DNA of 64,000 nucleotides from contig CAXBAF010000014.1 of assembly GCA_963973795.1 (NCBI GenBank), positions 33,348 through 97,347 of the forward strand, written 5' to 3'. The stretch is from UBA1926 sp002337215. Lineage in GTDB: Bacteria > Planctomycetota > Phycisphaerae > Phycisphaerales > UBA1924. Both the position numbers and the translations under genes were made by a program. Below are positions 52,337 through 61,458 of this stretch, piece after piece. The notes beneath the pieces were generated by a model. The model had not been told where the DNA came from, ran no database searches, and saw only the letters and a program-made list of their open reading frames with translations. Position 1 is the first letter of the stretch; every line of letters starts with the position of its first letter.

Positions 52337-54430
52337 ATGAAGATGCCGACATGTCCCCGTTCTGACACAGTGCGTTCGGCGACCAAAGTCCTTGCCAATG
52401 CCGGTGGAACCCGTCGCGGGCCGCTCAGTGCGGCCGTCCGCAGAATCGGGTTCCGCGCGCTCGCCGTGCTCGCGGCGTGCCTGATTGTCGCGAGCGTTCC
52501 GGGCTGCATGAACAAGAAGGCCGAGCGGCCCCGCGCGAGGCGCGTGAACGTCGCGACGCGGGACGTGCCCTCGGCGCTGCGCGGCGTGATCGGGAGCCAG
52601 GCGACGATCATCGGCCAGCAGCCGGTGCGGATCTCGGGGCTGGGCTTCGTCATCGGGCTCAACGGCACCGGAGGCGGCACGCTCAACGACCAGGTCTCGT
52701 TCCACATGGAGCGTGAGATGGGCCTGCGGGGCGTCGGCAACGGCGCCTTCGACGGCACACCCTTCGAGGGGATGTCCGCCCGCCAGCTCCTGCAGAGCAA
52801 GGACACCGCCGTCGTGATCGTCTACGCCCTCGTGCCCCCCGGGGCGCCGGACGGGTCGCGGTTCGATGTCTTCGTGACCGCGCTCAACGCGACGAGCCTC
52901 GAGGGAGGCCGGCTCTACACGACCGATCTCCGCCTGGGCGAAGCGGTCGCGTTCGGCGGGCAGCAGCGCAACAAAATCGGCGAGGCCCGCGGCAACGTCT
53001 ACATCAACCCGTTCGCCGAGCCGGGAGAGGTCGACAGCGTCGTGAGCCGGACGGTCGGGCGGATCCTGAGCGGCGGCGTCGTGACCAAGAGCGACCGGAT
53101 CCGTGTCCTGCTCGACAATCCATCGCACAGCCGGGCGCGGCAGATCGTCAGCGCCATCAATTCCCGGTTCCCCCAGCGATCGGGGGACCGCAACGCCATC
53201 GCGATCGGGCGCGACGAGCGCACGATCGAGGTCGAGGTCCCACGCGAGTACACCGATCGGTCGAACGAGTTCGTGCAGCTGCTCGCACACGTGCAGATCA
53301 ACCAGGCGGCGCCGCAAATCTACGCGAGGCAGTACGTCAACGCGTTGCGGGCCGAGCCCTACCTCGCCGATGATCTCGGCTGGGCGCTCAACGCGCTGGG
53401 AGAACCCGCGTTGCCCTTCATCCGCGAGCTCTACAACGACAGCGAACTCATCCCGCGCCTCGTCGCGCTGCGGACCGGCGCAAGGCTCGGCGACGATCGC
53501 TCGGCGGGCCCGTTGAAAGAACTCGCCGAATCAGGCCCGGACTCGGTGCGGACCGACGCGATCGGCCTGCTGGGCCGCATCGACGGCGGCCCCACCGTCG
53601 ACCAGACCCTCAAGGGGCTCCTCGCCGAGAATTCCCTCCCGGTGCGGATCGCGGCCTACGAAGCGCTCGTCAAGCGGGCAGAGCGTTCGCGGTACCTCTC
53701 GCTCGTCGAGTACGAGCGTTTCCGGGACGCCCCCGTGGGTATGCGGGCGTCCGCCGCGGAATTGCGGCGTGTTTCCGAGGTCAACCTCCCGGCAGGCTCG
53801 ATTCAGTCGGTCAGCCGGGTGCCGATGTACGGCAAATTCCTGCTCGATCGCGTGCCGTTCGGCGAACCGTTGGTCTACGTCACCCAGCAGGGTGCCCCGC
53901 GGATCGTGCTGTTCGGCGAGGATCTGAGCATCGAGCAGCCGTCCTTCGCGTCCGCATGGTCCGATCGGCTGATGGTCCTCGCGGAATCGGAAACAGACCG
54001 CCCAAGGGTCTACTACGAAGCCGTTCCCGGGAAGGCGGTTCGCATCGACGCGGTGACCTACCGCCAGACCTACAAGGGTGAAATCGAGGGGAGCGTGACC
54101 GACCTGATCGACTTCCTGTCGCGCGAATGGTCGCCGGACCAGCAGATGGTCGGGCTCGGCCTGACCTATTCAGAGGTCGTCGGCGCGGTCCACGAGCTCT
54201 ACAAGGCCGGCTCGCTCAACGCGTCGTTCGCGACCGAGCGGGACCGCCTGATCGCCGACCTGCTCGCTTCCGCCGACGGCGAGGAGATCGAGGTCCGCCC
54301 CGAAACGCCCGGCGATCGACGCGAGCTGGTCGTGTTCAACGAGAAGAACCTGACGCCCCGCGTGAAGCCCGAGGAGGCACGCGAGGGCGGGCTGCTCGAG
54401 CGGATCGACCGCGAGCCGTTGCAGAAATGA
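52337..54430 (+). CDS. FlgI-like lipoprotein with HEAT-like repeats
   Basis: This is a 697-residue protein. A twin-basic N-terminus and a hydrophobic stretch end in a lipobox (VASVPGC, Cys57). The next about 220 residues (QPVRISGLGFVIGLNGTGGG, then DTAVVIVYALVPPGAPDGSR) resemble FlgI, the flagellar P-ring protein. A region of helical HEAT-like repeats (about 330-440: LPFIRELYND, SVRTDAIGLLGRIDGG) and a beta-rich C-terminal domain follow. No other flagellar gene is in the window, so a P-ring role is unlikely. ATG 52337 has only a weak ribosome binding site. It lies 165 nt upstream of smc. Confidence 0.78.
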   Translation: MKMPTCPRSDTVRSATKVLANAGGTRRGPLSAAVRRIGFRALAVLAACLIVASVPGCMNKKAERPRARRVNVATRDVPSALRGVIGSQATIIGQQPVRISGLGFVIGLNGTGGGTLNDQVSFHMEREMGLRGVGNGAFDGTPFEGMSARQLLQSKDTAVVIVYALVPPGAPDGSRFDVFVTALNATSLEGGRLYTTDLRLGEAVAFGGQQRNKIGEARGNVYINPFAEPGEVDSVVSRTVGRILSGGVVTKSDRIRVLLDNPSHSRARQIVSAINSRFPQRSGDRNAIAIGRDERTIEVEVPREYTDRSNEFVQLLAHVQINQAAPQIYARQYVNALRAEPYLADDLGWALNALGEPALPFIRELYNDSELIPRLVALRTGARLGDDRSAGPLKELAESGPDSVRTDAIGLLGRIDGGPTVDQTLKGLLAENSLPVRIAAYEALVKRAERSRYLSLVEYERFRDAPVGMRASAAELRRVSEVNLPAGSIQSVSRVPMYGKFLLDRVPFGEPLVYVTQQGAPRIVLFGEDLSIEQPSFASAWSDRLMVLAESETDRPRVYYEAVPGKAVRIDAVTYRQTYKGEIEGSVTDLIDFLSREWSPDQQMVGLGLTYSEVVGAVHELYKAGSLNASFATERDRLIADLLASADGEEIEVRPETPGDRRELVVFNEKNLTPRVKPEEAREGGLLERIDREPLQK

Positions 54431-54595
54431 CGTGGCTTCGAGGCCCGCAGGGGTCGCCCCGTCGCGCGAGTTCGTGTATTCTTGCACCCGCTTCGGAGTA
54501 TGCCTGGAGGATCCAGGGAGCCGGAGTGATTTGCCACCGCCCCGCCGCGCTCGCGGCGATCGAACGCAAGGCCCGACACGGAGGTTGAGGCCCGG

Positions 54596-57500
54596 ATGAG
54601 CACAGACACAACGACCATGCCCCATAAACTCACCGAGGCCTCCGCGCCCGATGCGGCCACCGGTTCATCCGCGAAGACCACCGCGGACGACGCGGCGTCG
54701 CAGCAACTGGACGGCGCGCACGGCGGCGTGGTCGCCGCAGCCGCGGGCACCCCAACGGGGCTGGCGACGCAGGGGCTCCGCCTCGCCCGCCTGCACCTCA
54801 ACGGGTTCAAGTCGTTCGCCGACAAGACAACCTTCACGATCGACCAGCCGATCACGGGGATCGTCGGCCCGAACGGGTGCGGCAAGAGCAACGTCGTCGA
54901 TGCGATCAAGTGGGTGCTCGGCGAGCGGTCGAGCAAGAGCCTCCGCGGCAAGGAGATGATCGACGTCATCTTCGCCGGGTCGGCGGCTCGGAAACCAGCG
55001 GGCATGGCGTCCGTGTCGCTCGTCTTCGAGAACCCGATCCGCGAGGACGCAGACATCGACGCGTTGGTCGCCAAAGAAACGGGAGATAAACCCGACGACG
55101 AAGCAGCCACCGATCTCGAGTCTCTCAGCGCCGACGCCGACGCCTCGACAGACACCGCGGATGACGCGAGCGAAAGCCCCGCGCGGAGTGACACCGCGGT
55201 CGCCGATGAGCCGACCGAGTCACTGCTCGCCGACCGTCGGCGGGTCCGCCGGCCGCTGCCGGTCGATTCCGACGAGGTCGCCGTCGAGCGGCAGCTCTAC
55301 CGCGACGGAACGAGCAAGTACCTCATCAACGGCAAGCGGGCTCGGCTTAAGGACATCCGCGACCTGTTCCTCGACACCGGCATCGGTGCCGACGCCTACT
55401 CGATCATCGAGCAGGGCAAGGTCGACGCCATGCTGCTCGCGAGCCCCCAGGAACGGCGCACGATCTTTGAGGAAGCCGCGGGCATCGCGAAGTTCAAGCA
55501 ACGTCGAATCGAGAGCCAGCGGAAACTCGACCGGGCGGAATCGAACCTTGTCCTGACGCGCGAGCAACTCGAGAATACCGAGCGTAGGCTGCGAATCGTC
55601 AAGGGCCAGGCCGCCAAAGCGAGGCGGTTCAAGGAACTCGACGACGAGTACGGCGCGCTCCGTCTCGCCGTCGCGTTCGATCAGTACCACGAGATCTGCT
55701 CGCGTCTCGATTCGATGACGAGCCAGCTCCAGAAGCTCGAGGCCGAACGCGACGAGACGCAGCACGCCCACGCGGCCAACGAAGAAGCGATGCAGGCGAT
55801 CGAGGTGCGTTGCAGCGAGGCTGCTTCGGCCCTGCGCACGACCGAGAACGCGATCCGCGACGCGACGCACACGATCGAGCAGGCACGCCAACGCCGGCAG
55901 ATGGCCGAGCGAGCGATTGATGAGGCCCGCCGGCAGGTCGAGCTCGACAACAAGCGGCTCGAGTCCGTCGAGTCGCAGATCGAAGCGCTCAACAGCGACA
56001 TCGCCGACCAGCGGGAAACCGTCGCGGCGCTGGCCGAGCGTGTCGCCGAGGCGGACCGGACGCTCGACGAGGCAACAACTTCTCGCGCCGCGACGATGGA
56101 GCAGATCGCGACCGCCCGGCACTCGCACGAACAGGCACGCTCGCGCCTGGTCGGCATGGAACGCGAGCAGCAGCAACTCACCAACGAGGCCGATTCGATC
56201 GGGCAACGGATCGAGGATCTCTCGGCCGAAGAGACCAAGCTCGCGACCCGGATCGAATCGATCGAACACGAACGCGCCGAGATCGAATCGAAGCTCGAGA
56301 CGATCACGGGGGAGATCGAGTCACGGAACACGACGATCGCGTCGCTTGAGGCTGAACGCGAGTCGCTGTCGAGCAAGGGCGAAACGCTCGCCGGTGCCCG
56401 GAAGGACCAGGGCGCAACGGTCGAGAAACTGAGCGAGGAACGCATCGGGCTCGACGCGAGGCGGGCGACGCTTGAGGAGATGGTCACCAGCCGAGCCGGG
56501 CTCGCCGAAGCGGCGAAAAAGGTGATGGAGATCGCCGAATCGGGCGAGGGGTTCGGAGGGGTGATCGCCCCGCTCGCGGACTTGGTCGAGACCGACACCG
56601 AGCACGCCGCCGCCGTGGAAGCGGCGCTGGGGCAGGATCTCCAGGCGATCGTGACGCGTTCGATCGCCGAGAACCCGACCGACGATGAGATCGACGCACT
56701 CCCGGGACGTGTCCGGTTCATCCCGCTCACGGGGCTTCCCTCCGCAGCGAGCTTCGCCGGGTCGGAGAGCACGCCGCTCGGCCTCGCGTCGCTTCCCGCG
56801 TCGCGGCTGGTCGCGGTCCGCGAACTGGTCAAGGCGAAAACGAACGACACCCCCACGGCCGAACTCCTGGACCGGTTGCTCGACGAAACCTATCTCGTCG
56901 AGAACCTCGACGTGGCGCTGATGCTCACCGCGGGCCCGCTCGCGTCCCGGCCCGGCGTCCGGTTCGTGACCCGGCGCGGCGAAGTCCTCGATCATCTGGG
57001 ACGCACCGATGTGGGACCCGCCGGCAGCGAGCAGGGCGTGGGCCTGATCCGCCACCACGCGGAACTCGCCGAACTCGAAACAACCTTGGTGTCTGTCACG
57101 CAAAGACTCGACACCGAACGCTCCGAGCTCGAGCGTCTCGACGCGTCGGCCGCAAGCGTGCAGGAAGAACGCAACCGGGTCTCGGGCGAACTCGCCGAGC
57201 ACCGCCGATCGCTCGCCGGGGAACAGGCGAAAGAGGATCGGCTCAAGGGCGACATCGATCGCCTCGAGCGCGACGCCGGATCGGTCCGCACAGAGATCAC
57301 GCGGGCCGAGAGCCGTCATCAGGAACTCGCATCGACGCGGGCCGACAAACTCAGCCGCGTCGAGTCGCTCGAAGGCCTCATCGGCGAGCAGCGGGGATCG
57401 GTCGAAACGCTCGCGAGCACACTCGCCGGCCTCCAGACACGCGCTGAAGCGGCGAGCGAGCAGATGAGCGCCGCCCGCGAGGACGCGGGGCGAGCGAACG

Positions 57501-58861
57501 CACAGCTCGACGGCGCCAGACGCGAGGTCTCCCGCCTCGAACGCGCCGTCGACGAGGCGGCCCAGAGCAAGGCCGAGCACGAGCGGCACGCCGACCAGGC
57601 ACGGCAGCGTCTCAGCTCACACGAGCAGACGATCGAGCAGACCGCGACCGACCTCGCCGAGGCGGAGGCGATGCTCGCCGACGCGAAATCCGGGCTCGAC
57701 GAGAAGCAGCAGGCCGTGAGCGAGTCCACCGCAGAGCGGACGGGTCTCGCCGAGACGCTCAACGCATCACGCGAACGCGCCCGCCTCGTCGAGCGCGACT
57801 GGCACGGCGTCGAGGCCTCGCGCCGCGAACTCGAGGTCAAGCGTGAGTCGCTTGAGGAACGGACAAGCGAGGACCTCCGGATCGATCTCGGCGCGGAGTA
57901 CCTTGAGTACCGCGCCGTCATGGCACCGGGCGACGTCGAACGCGTTGATATCGCCGATTCGCAGGCACGGATCAACGTCCTCCGCGGCGAGATCAAGAAG
58001 CTCGGCAACGTGAACCTCGACTCGATCGCCGAGGAAGGGCAACTCACCGAGGCGGACGAGGGGCTGAGGTCGCAGATCGCCGACCTCGATGAGGCCCGCG
58101 TCAAACTCACCGACCTCATCGAACGGCTCAACACCGCGAGCCGGGAACGGTTCGGCGAGGTCTTCGATCTCATCCGCGAGAACTTCGGCGGCCAGGACGG
58201 CATGTTCCGCCGGCTCTTCGGCGGCGGTCGCGCCGAGGTCCGCCTCATGGGCCTCGTCAAGGAAGTCGAAGACGTCGACGGCACCGTCCGCAAGGTCGTC
58301 ACCGACGAGACCGACCTGCTCGAATCGGGCGTCGAGGTCATCGCCAAGCCCCCGGGCAAGGAGCCCCGCTCGATCAGCCAGCTTTCCGGCGGCGAAAAGA
58401 CCCTCACCGCGGTCGCCCTGCTCATGGCGATCTTCCGCTCCAAGCCCTCGTGTTTCTGCGTGCTCGACGAAGTCGACGCCGCGCTCGACGAGGCGAATGT
58501 CGGCCGCTTCTGCAACACCGTCCGCGCCTTCACCGACATGTCGAGCTTCATCGTCATCACGCACAACAAGCGGACGATGCAGCTCGCCGACCACCTCTAC
58601 GGCGTCACCCAGCAGGAACGCGGCGTCTCCAAGCGCGTCAGCGTCCGCTTCGATCACGTGTCGAGCGATGGGTCGTTCGATGTGAAGAAAGCCTCGGTGG
58701 ATGAACCGGAGGACAGCGCTTCGGCGGCCAAGACCCCCACCGCCGGTGGCACATCCGCAGAGCAGAAGCCCGCCGAGAAACCGCGCGCAAGCGGCGGGCT
58801 CCGCAAGGCCCTCGCGAAGATGCGTGACGCGGACAACCCGAAGTCCAAATCAGAGATGTAA
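54596..58861 (+). CDS. smc: Chromosome segregation protein SMC
   Basis: This is a 1421-residue ATPase that organises chromosomes. Walker A GPNGCGKSNVVDAIKW lies near 91-106, the signature and Walker B LSGGEKTLTAVALLMAIF...FCVLDEVDAALD near 1263-1300. Long coiled coils flank a hinge at about 640-800. A 60-residue N-terminal extension and a roughly 60-residue acidic insert in the N-terminal head (after ENPIREDADIDALVAKETG, residues about 155-215) add to the usual length of about 1170. The last about 50 residues form a Lys/Ala/Pro-rich tail. No scpA or scpB is adjacent. Confidence 0.95.
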   Translation: MSTDTTTMPHKLTEASAPDAATGSSAKTTADDAASQQLDGAHGGVVAAAAGTPTGLATQGLRLARLHLNGFKSFADKTTFTIDQPITGIVGPNGCGKSNVVDAIKWVLGERSSKSLRGKEMIDVIFAGSAARKPAGMASVSLVFENPIREDADIDALVAKETGDKPDDEAATDLESLSADADASTDTADDASESPARSDTAVADEPTESLLADRRRVRRPLPVDSDEVAVERQLYRDGTSKYLINGKRARLKDIRDLFLDTGIGADAYSIIEQGKVDAMLLASPQERRTIFEEAAGIAKFKQRRIESQRKLDRAESNLVLTREQLENTERRLRIVKGQAAKARRFKELDDEYGALRLAVAFDQYHEICSRLDSMTSQLQKLEAERDETQHAHAANEEAMQAIEVRCSEAASALRTTENAIRDATHTIEQARQRRQMAERAIDEARRQVELDNKRLESVESQIEALNSDIADQRETVAALAERVAEADRTLDEATTSRAATMEQIATARHSHEQARSRLVGMEREQQQLTNEADSIGQRIEDLSAEETKLATRIESIEHERAEIESKLETITGEIESRNTTIASLEAERESLSSKGETLAGARKDQGATVEKLSEERIGLDARRATLEEMVTSRAGLAEAAKKVMEIAESGEGFGGVIAPLADLVETDTEHAAAVEAALGQDLQAIVTRSIAENPTDDEIDALPGRVRFIPLTGLPSAASFAGSESTPLGLASLPASRLVAVRELVKAKTNDTPTAELLDRLLDETYLVENLDVALMLTAGPLASRPGVRFVTRRGEVLDHLGRTDVGPAGSEQGVGLIRHHAELAELETTLVSVTQRLDTERSELERLDASAASVQEERNRVSGELAEHRRSLAGEQAKEDRLKGDIDRLERDAGSVRTEITRAESRHQELASTRADKLSRVESLEGLIGEQRGSVETLASTLAGLQTRAEAASEQMSAAREDAGRANAQLDGARREVSRLERAVDEAAQSKAEHERHADQARQRLSSHEQTIEQTATDLAEAEAMLADAKSGLDEKQQAVSESTAERTGLAETLNASRERARLVERDWHGVEASRRELEVKRESLEERTSEDLRIDLGAEYLEYRAVMAPGDVERVDIADSQARINVLRGEIKKLGNVNLDSIAEEGQLTEADEGLRSQIADLDEARVKLTDLIERLNTASRERFGEVFDLIRENFGGQDGMFRRLFGGGRAEVRLMGLVKEVEDVDGTVRKVVTDETDLLESGVEVIAKPPGKEPRSISQLSGGEKTLTAVALLMAIFRSKPSCFCVLDEVDAALDEANVGRFCNTVRAFTDMSSFIVITHNKRTMQLADHLYGVTQQERGVSKRVSVRFDHVSSDGSFDVKKASVDEPEDSASAAKTPTAGGTSAEQKPAEKPRASGGLRKALAKMRDADNPKSKSEM

Positions 58862-58945
58862 TCTGAGGGCGATTCCGGCATCAGCCGACGCACGGCCGAG
58901 CTGGTTATCCCGTCATCACCTGGTCTGTTCTCGTGAGCGACTCGA

Positions 58946-60586
58946 TCAGCTCGCGGGGATGTACTCCGTGGGCGAGCCCGGCCCCACCGGCAACCCGATC
59001 ACGAACACCCACAGGTAGAAGAACACCGTCCACCCGATCAGGAACGCCATCGAGTAGGGGAGCATCGTCGCGACCATCGTCCCGATGCCCAGGTCGCGCT
59101 TGTATTTCGTCGCCACCGCGAGAATCAGCCCGAAGTAGCTCATCATGGGCGTGATGATGTTCGTTGAGCTATCGCCGATGCGGTAGGCCGCCTGGATCAC
59201 CTCGGGGCTGTACCCGATCTGCATCAACATCGGAACGAAGATCGGCGCGGTGACAGCCCACTGGGCACTCGCCGAACCCAGCATCAGGTTCACGAAGCAG
59301 CACATCAGGATGAACGGCAGGAACACCAGCGGGTTGTCCAGGTTGAGCGTCACGAGCAGATCGGCGCCCAGGACCGCCAGGATTGACCCCATCCCGCTCT
59401 CCCCGAAGTACGCCACGAACTGCGCCGCGAAGAAAACGAGCACGATGTAGAGGCCCATCGAGCGCATCGCCCCCGCCATCGCGTCGATCGCGTCGCGGTC
59501 ATTTCTCATCGTCCCCACGACTCGGCCGTACACGAACCCGGGGAAGACGAAGAAGATCACGATCAACGGAACAACCGAACGCAGCAGAGGTCGAAGAGCG
59601 TTCGCGCCTTCCGCAGCAGGGTCCGGGTTCCGCATCACGCCCCAGCCCGGCAGCCAGCCGAACACACCCTGAAGGAACGAGGGCCCGGCAACGACCACGA
59701 TCCCCAGGCTGATCAGCAACGCCGTGACGCCGGCCCAACGCAGCCCGCGCCACTCCACATCCGTCGGCCGCTCGAGAGCCTTCTGCTCGTCCACATCCTC
59801 CGACATCTGAGATTCATCGAACACACCAAGTCGCGGCTCGACCAGATACTCCGTGATCGCCCAGCCCAGGAAGGTGATCAGGAATGTGCTCCCGAACATG
59901 AAGTACCAGTTGCACGCCGGGTTCACCTCATAGGCAGGGTCGATGAGCTGCGCCGCTTCTTCCGTGATGCCCGCGAGCAGCGGATCGACCGTCCCGATCA
60001 GGATGTTGGCGCTGTACCCCGCGCTCACCCCGGAGAACGCCGCCGCGAGCCCCGCGAACGGGTGCCGGCCCAGCGAGTGGTAGATCGCCATCGCCAGCGG
60101 GATGAGCACCACATACCCCATCTCGCTTGCCGTGTTGCTGACCACGCCCGCGAACACCACCACGAGCGTCACCAGAGGCTTCGGTGCGTTGAGCACCAGC
60201 GCCCGGACGATCGCCGTCAACAGGCCCGATTTCTCCGCAACGCCGACCCCCAGAAGCGCAACCAGCACCGTCCCCAGAGGGGTGAACCCGCTGAAGTTGG
60301 TCACCATCGACTGCCCGACCCAGCGGATCCCTTCCCCGCTGAGCAGGTTGGTCACCTCGAGCATCTCGCCCTCGCGACCGGGCCTGGGGTCCGCGACGCT
60401 CAGCCCTGCCCACGACGCGACGGCACTCAGCAAGAGCGCTCCCAACGCAAAGATCGCGAACAGCGTCACCGGATGGGGCAGCAGGTTCCCGAGCCATTCC
60501 ACGAAGGTCAGGAACCGACCCATCACCCCGGTGGGCGAACTTGTTTCGGATACTGACGCATTCTCTGAGCTGTTGCGTTCTGCCAT
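58946..60586 (-). CDS. AbgT-family transporter
   Basis: This is a 546-residue membrane protein of the AbgT family (p-aminobenzoyl-glutamate or drug/antimetabolite transport). Hydrophobic segments and the family motif regions VSNTASEMGYVVLIPLAMAIY, FSGVSAGYSANILIGTVDPLLAG and GIVVVAGPSFLQG are visible. The substrate is unknown: members export sulfonamides or import aminobenzoyl peptides. The ATG follows an ordinary minus-strand leader with no clear operon partner. It converges with smc. Confidence 0.92.
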   Translation of the reverse strand: MAERNSSENASVSETSSPTGVMGRFLTFVEWLGNLLPHPVTLFAIFALGALLLSAVASWAGLSVADPRPGREGEMLEVTNLLSGEGIRWVGQSMVTNFSGFTPLGTVLVALLGVGVAEKSGLLTAIVRALVLNAPKPLVTLVVVFAGVVSNTASEMGYVVLIPLAMAIYHSLGRHPFAGLAAAFSGVSAGYSANILIGTVDPLLAGITEEAAQLIDPAYEVNPACNWYFMFGSTFLITFLGWAITEYLVEPRLGVFDESQMSEDVDEQKALERPTDVEWRGLRWAGVTALLISLGIVVVAGPSFLQGVFGWLPGWGVMRNPDPAAEGANALRPLLRSVVPLIVIFFVFPGFVYGRVVGTMRNDRDAIDAMAGAMRSMGLYIVLVFFAAQFVAYFGESGMGSILAVLGADLLVTLNLDNPLVFLPFILMCCFVNLMLGSASAQWAVTAPIFVPMLMQIGYSPEVIQAAYRIGDSSTNIITPMMSYFGLILAVATKYKRDLGIGTMVATMLPYSMAFLIGWTVFFYLWVFVIGLPVGPGSPTEYIPAS

Positions 60587-60684
60587 ACCGCAAACACTAC
60601 CTGCGTTTGCGACCCGCCGCAGGCATTCGCGGACGCGTCAATATGAGGCAAAGGAAACGGAAGGCAAACCAACGGGGGCCGTCT

Positions 60685-60735
60685 GGTCGCGTTCGGCCGG
60701 TTCGCGTTCGCCTAGTTCGCGTTCGGCAGGCACCA
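60685..60735. repeat. Short imperfect tandem repeat
   Basis: Three neighbouring copies of a 14-15-bp unit containing GTTCGCGTTCG lie in the gap between the two minus-strand genes. They look like replication slippage; no function is apparent. Confidence 0.6.
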
Positions 60736-60788
60736 CCGGTATCGCGCTGCCCGTGCTCCGGATCACCCGCACACCCGCGATCGGGACG

Positions 60789-61334
60789 TCAACCATCAGA
60801 GGCAATCAGATCATCGGGCGTCAGACCGATCTCGTCGAGCACCATCACACGACCGCACTCGGGGCAACGCACCGCCGGTCCCGGCTGATCGTCGCGCACC
60901 TCGCCCAGCAAGGGCAACCCCAGCAGGCTGTGCTCGCAACCCGTGCAGTTCGCGATCTCGATCCGCTTCGCGATCGCTCGACGGAGCAGGGCATCGCGTG
61001 GAAGAGCAAACGCGAGCCACGGCCCGATCGTCAGCGCGAGCAGGAACGCCGCCGCGATGATCAGATCCCCGACGGGATAGTCCGCCTCGAGCCAACCGCC
61101 GATCGTTCGATCGATCGTCTGTGCAATCGCCCGAAGGGCTTCGCTCGCGTAGGTCGCAAGCATCACGCTCCCGAACGCGATCGCCGCGAAACTCCCGAAG
61201 AGCGCGAGCACCGGAAACCACATCCATTTCAAGACCCGTCGCCGCGCCCGGCGGACAAACCGCTCGCACTCATGATCCGGGAATCGATCCAGCTCCGGGA
61301 ACGCACGGTAGACCTTGGACATGGGGATGCGCAT
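60789..61334 (-). CDS. Membrane protein with C-terminal zinc ribbon
   Basis: This 181-residue protein has two hydrophobic segments (about 38-60 and 88-110) and a C-terminal zinc ribbon of two CxxC pairs (NCTGC and RCPEC, residues about 129 and 157). GAGG precedes the ATG at 61334; ATG 61322 is an alternative. No family is recognised. It lies between the AbgT transporter gene and the GH16 gene on the same strand. The zinc ribbon suggests a binding role for nucleic acid or protein. Confidence 0.7.
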   Translation of the reverse strand: MRIPMSKVYRAFPELDRFPDHECERFVRRARRRVLKWMWFPVLALFGSFAAIAFGSVMLATYASEALRAIAQTIDRTIGGWLEADYPVGDLIIAAAFLLALTIGPWLAFALPRDALLRRAIAKRIEIANCTGCEHSLLGLPLLGEVRDDQPGPAVRCPECGRVMVLDEIGLTPDDLIASDG

Positions 61335-61458
61335 ACGGCCTCACGTGCAGAAGCTCTCGCTCGACTCACCTGCACAACGTGTCAGCACGCCGGTACTTGG
61401 CCGGCGACGACGATCGTGCCCCGATCTCCGTCATTGCATTCATCCGGCAGGGGGCGAG

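Noticed and set aside
51891..52340. Small Cys-rich frame upstream of the FlgI-like gene
   Set aside because: The first residues include several Cys, but there is no good ribosome binding site, and the rest is Arg/Pro-rich low-complexity sequence. It overlaps the promoter region.
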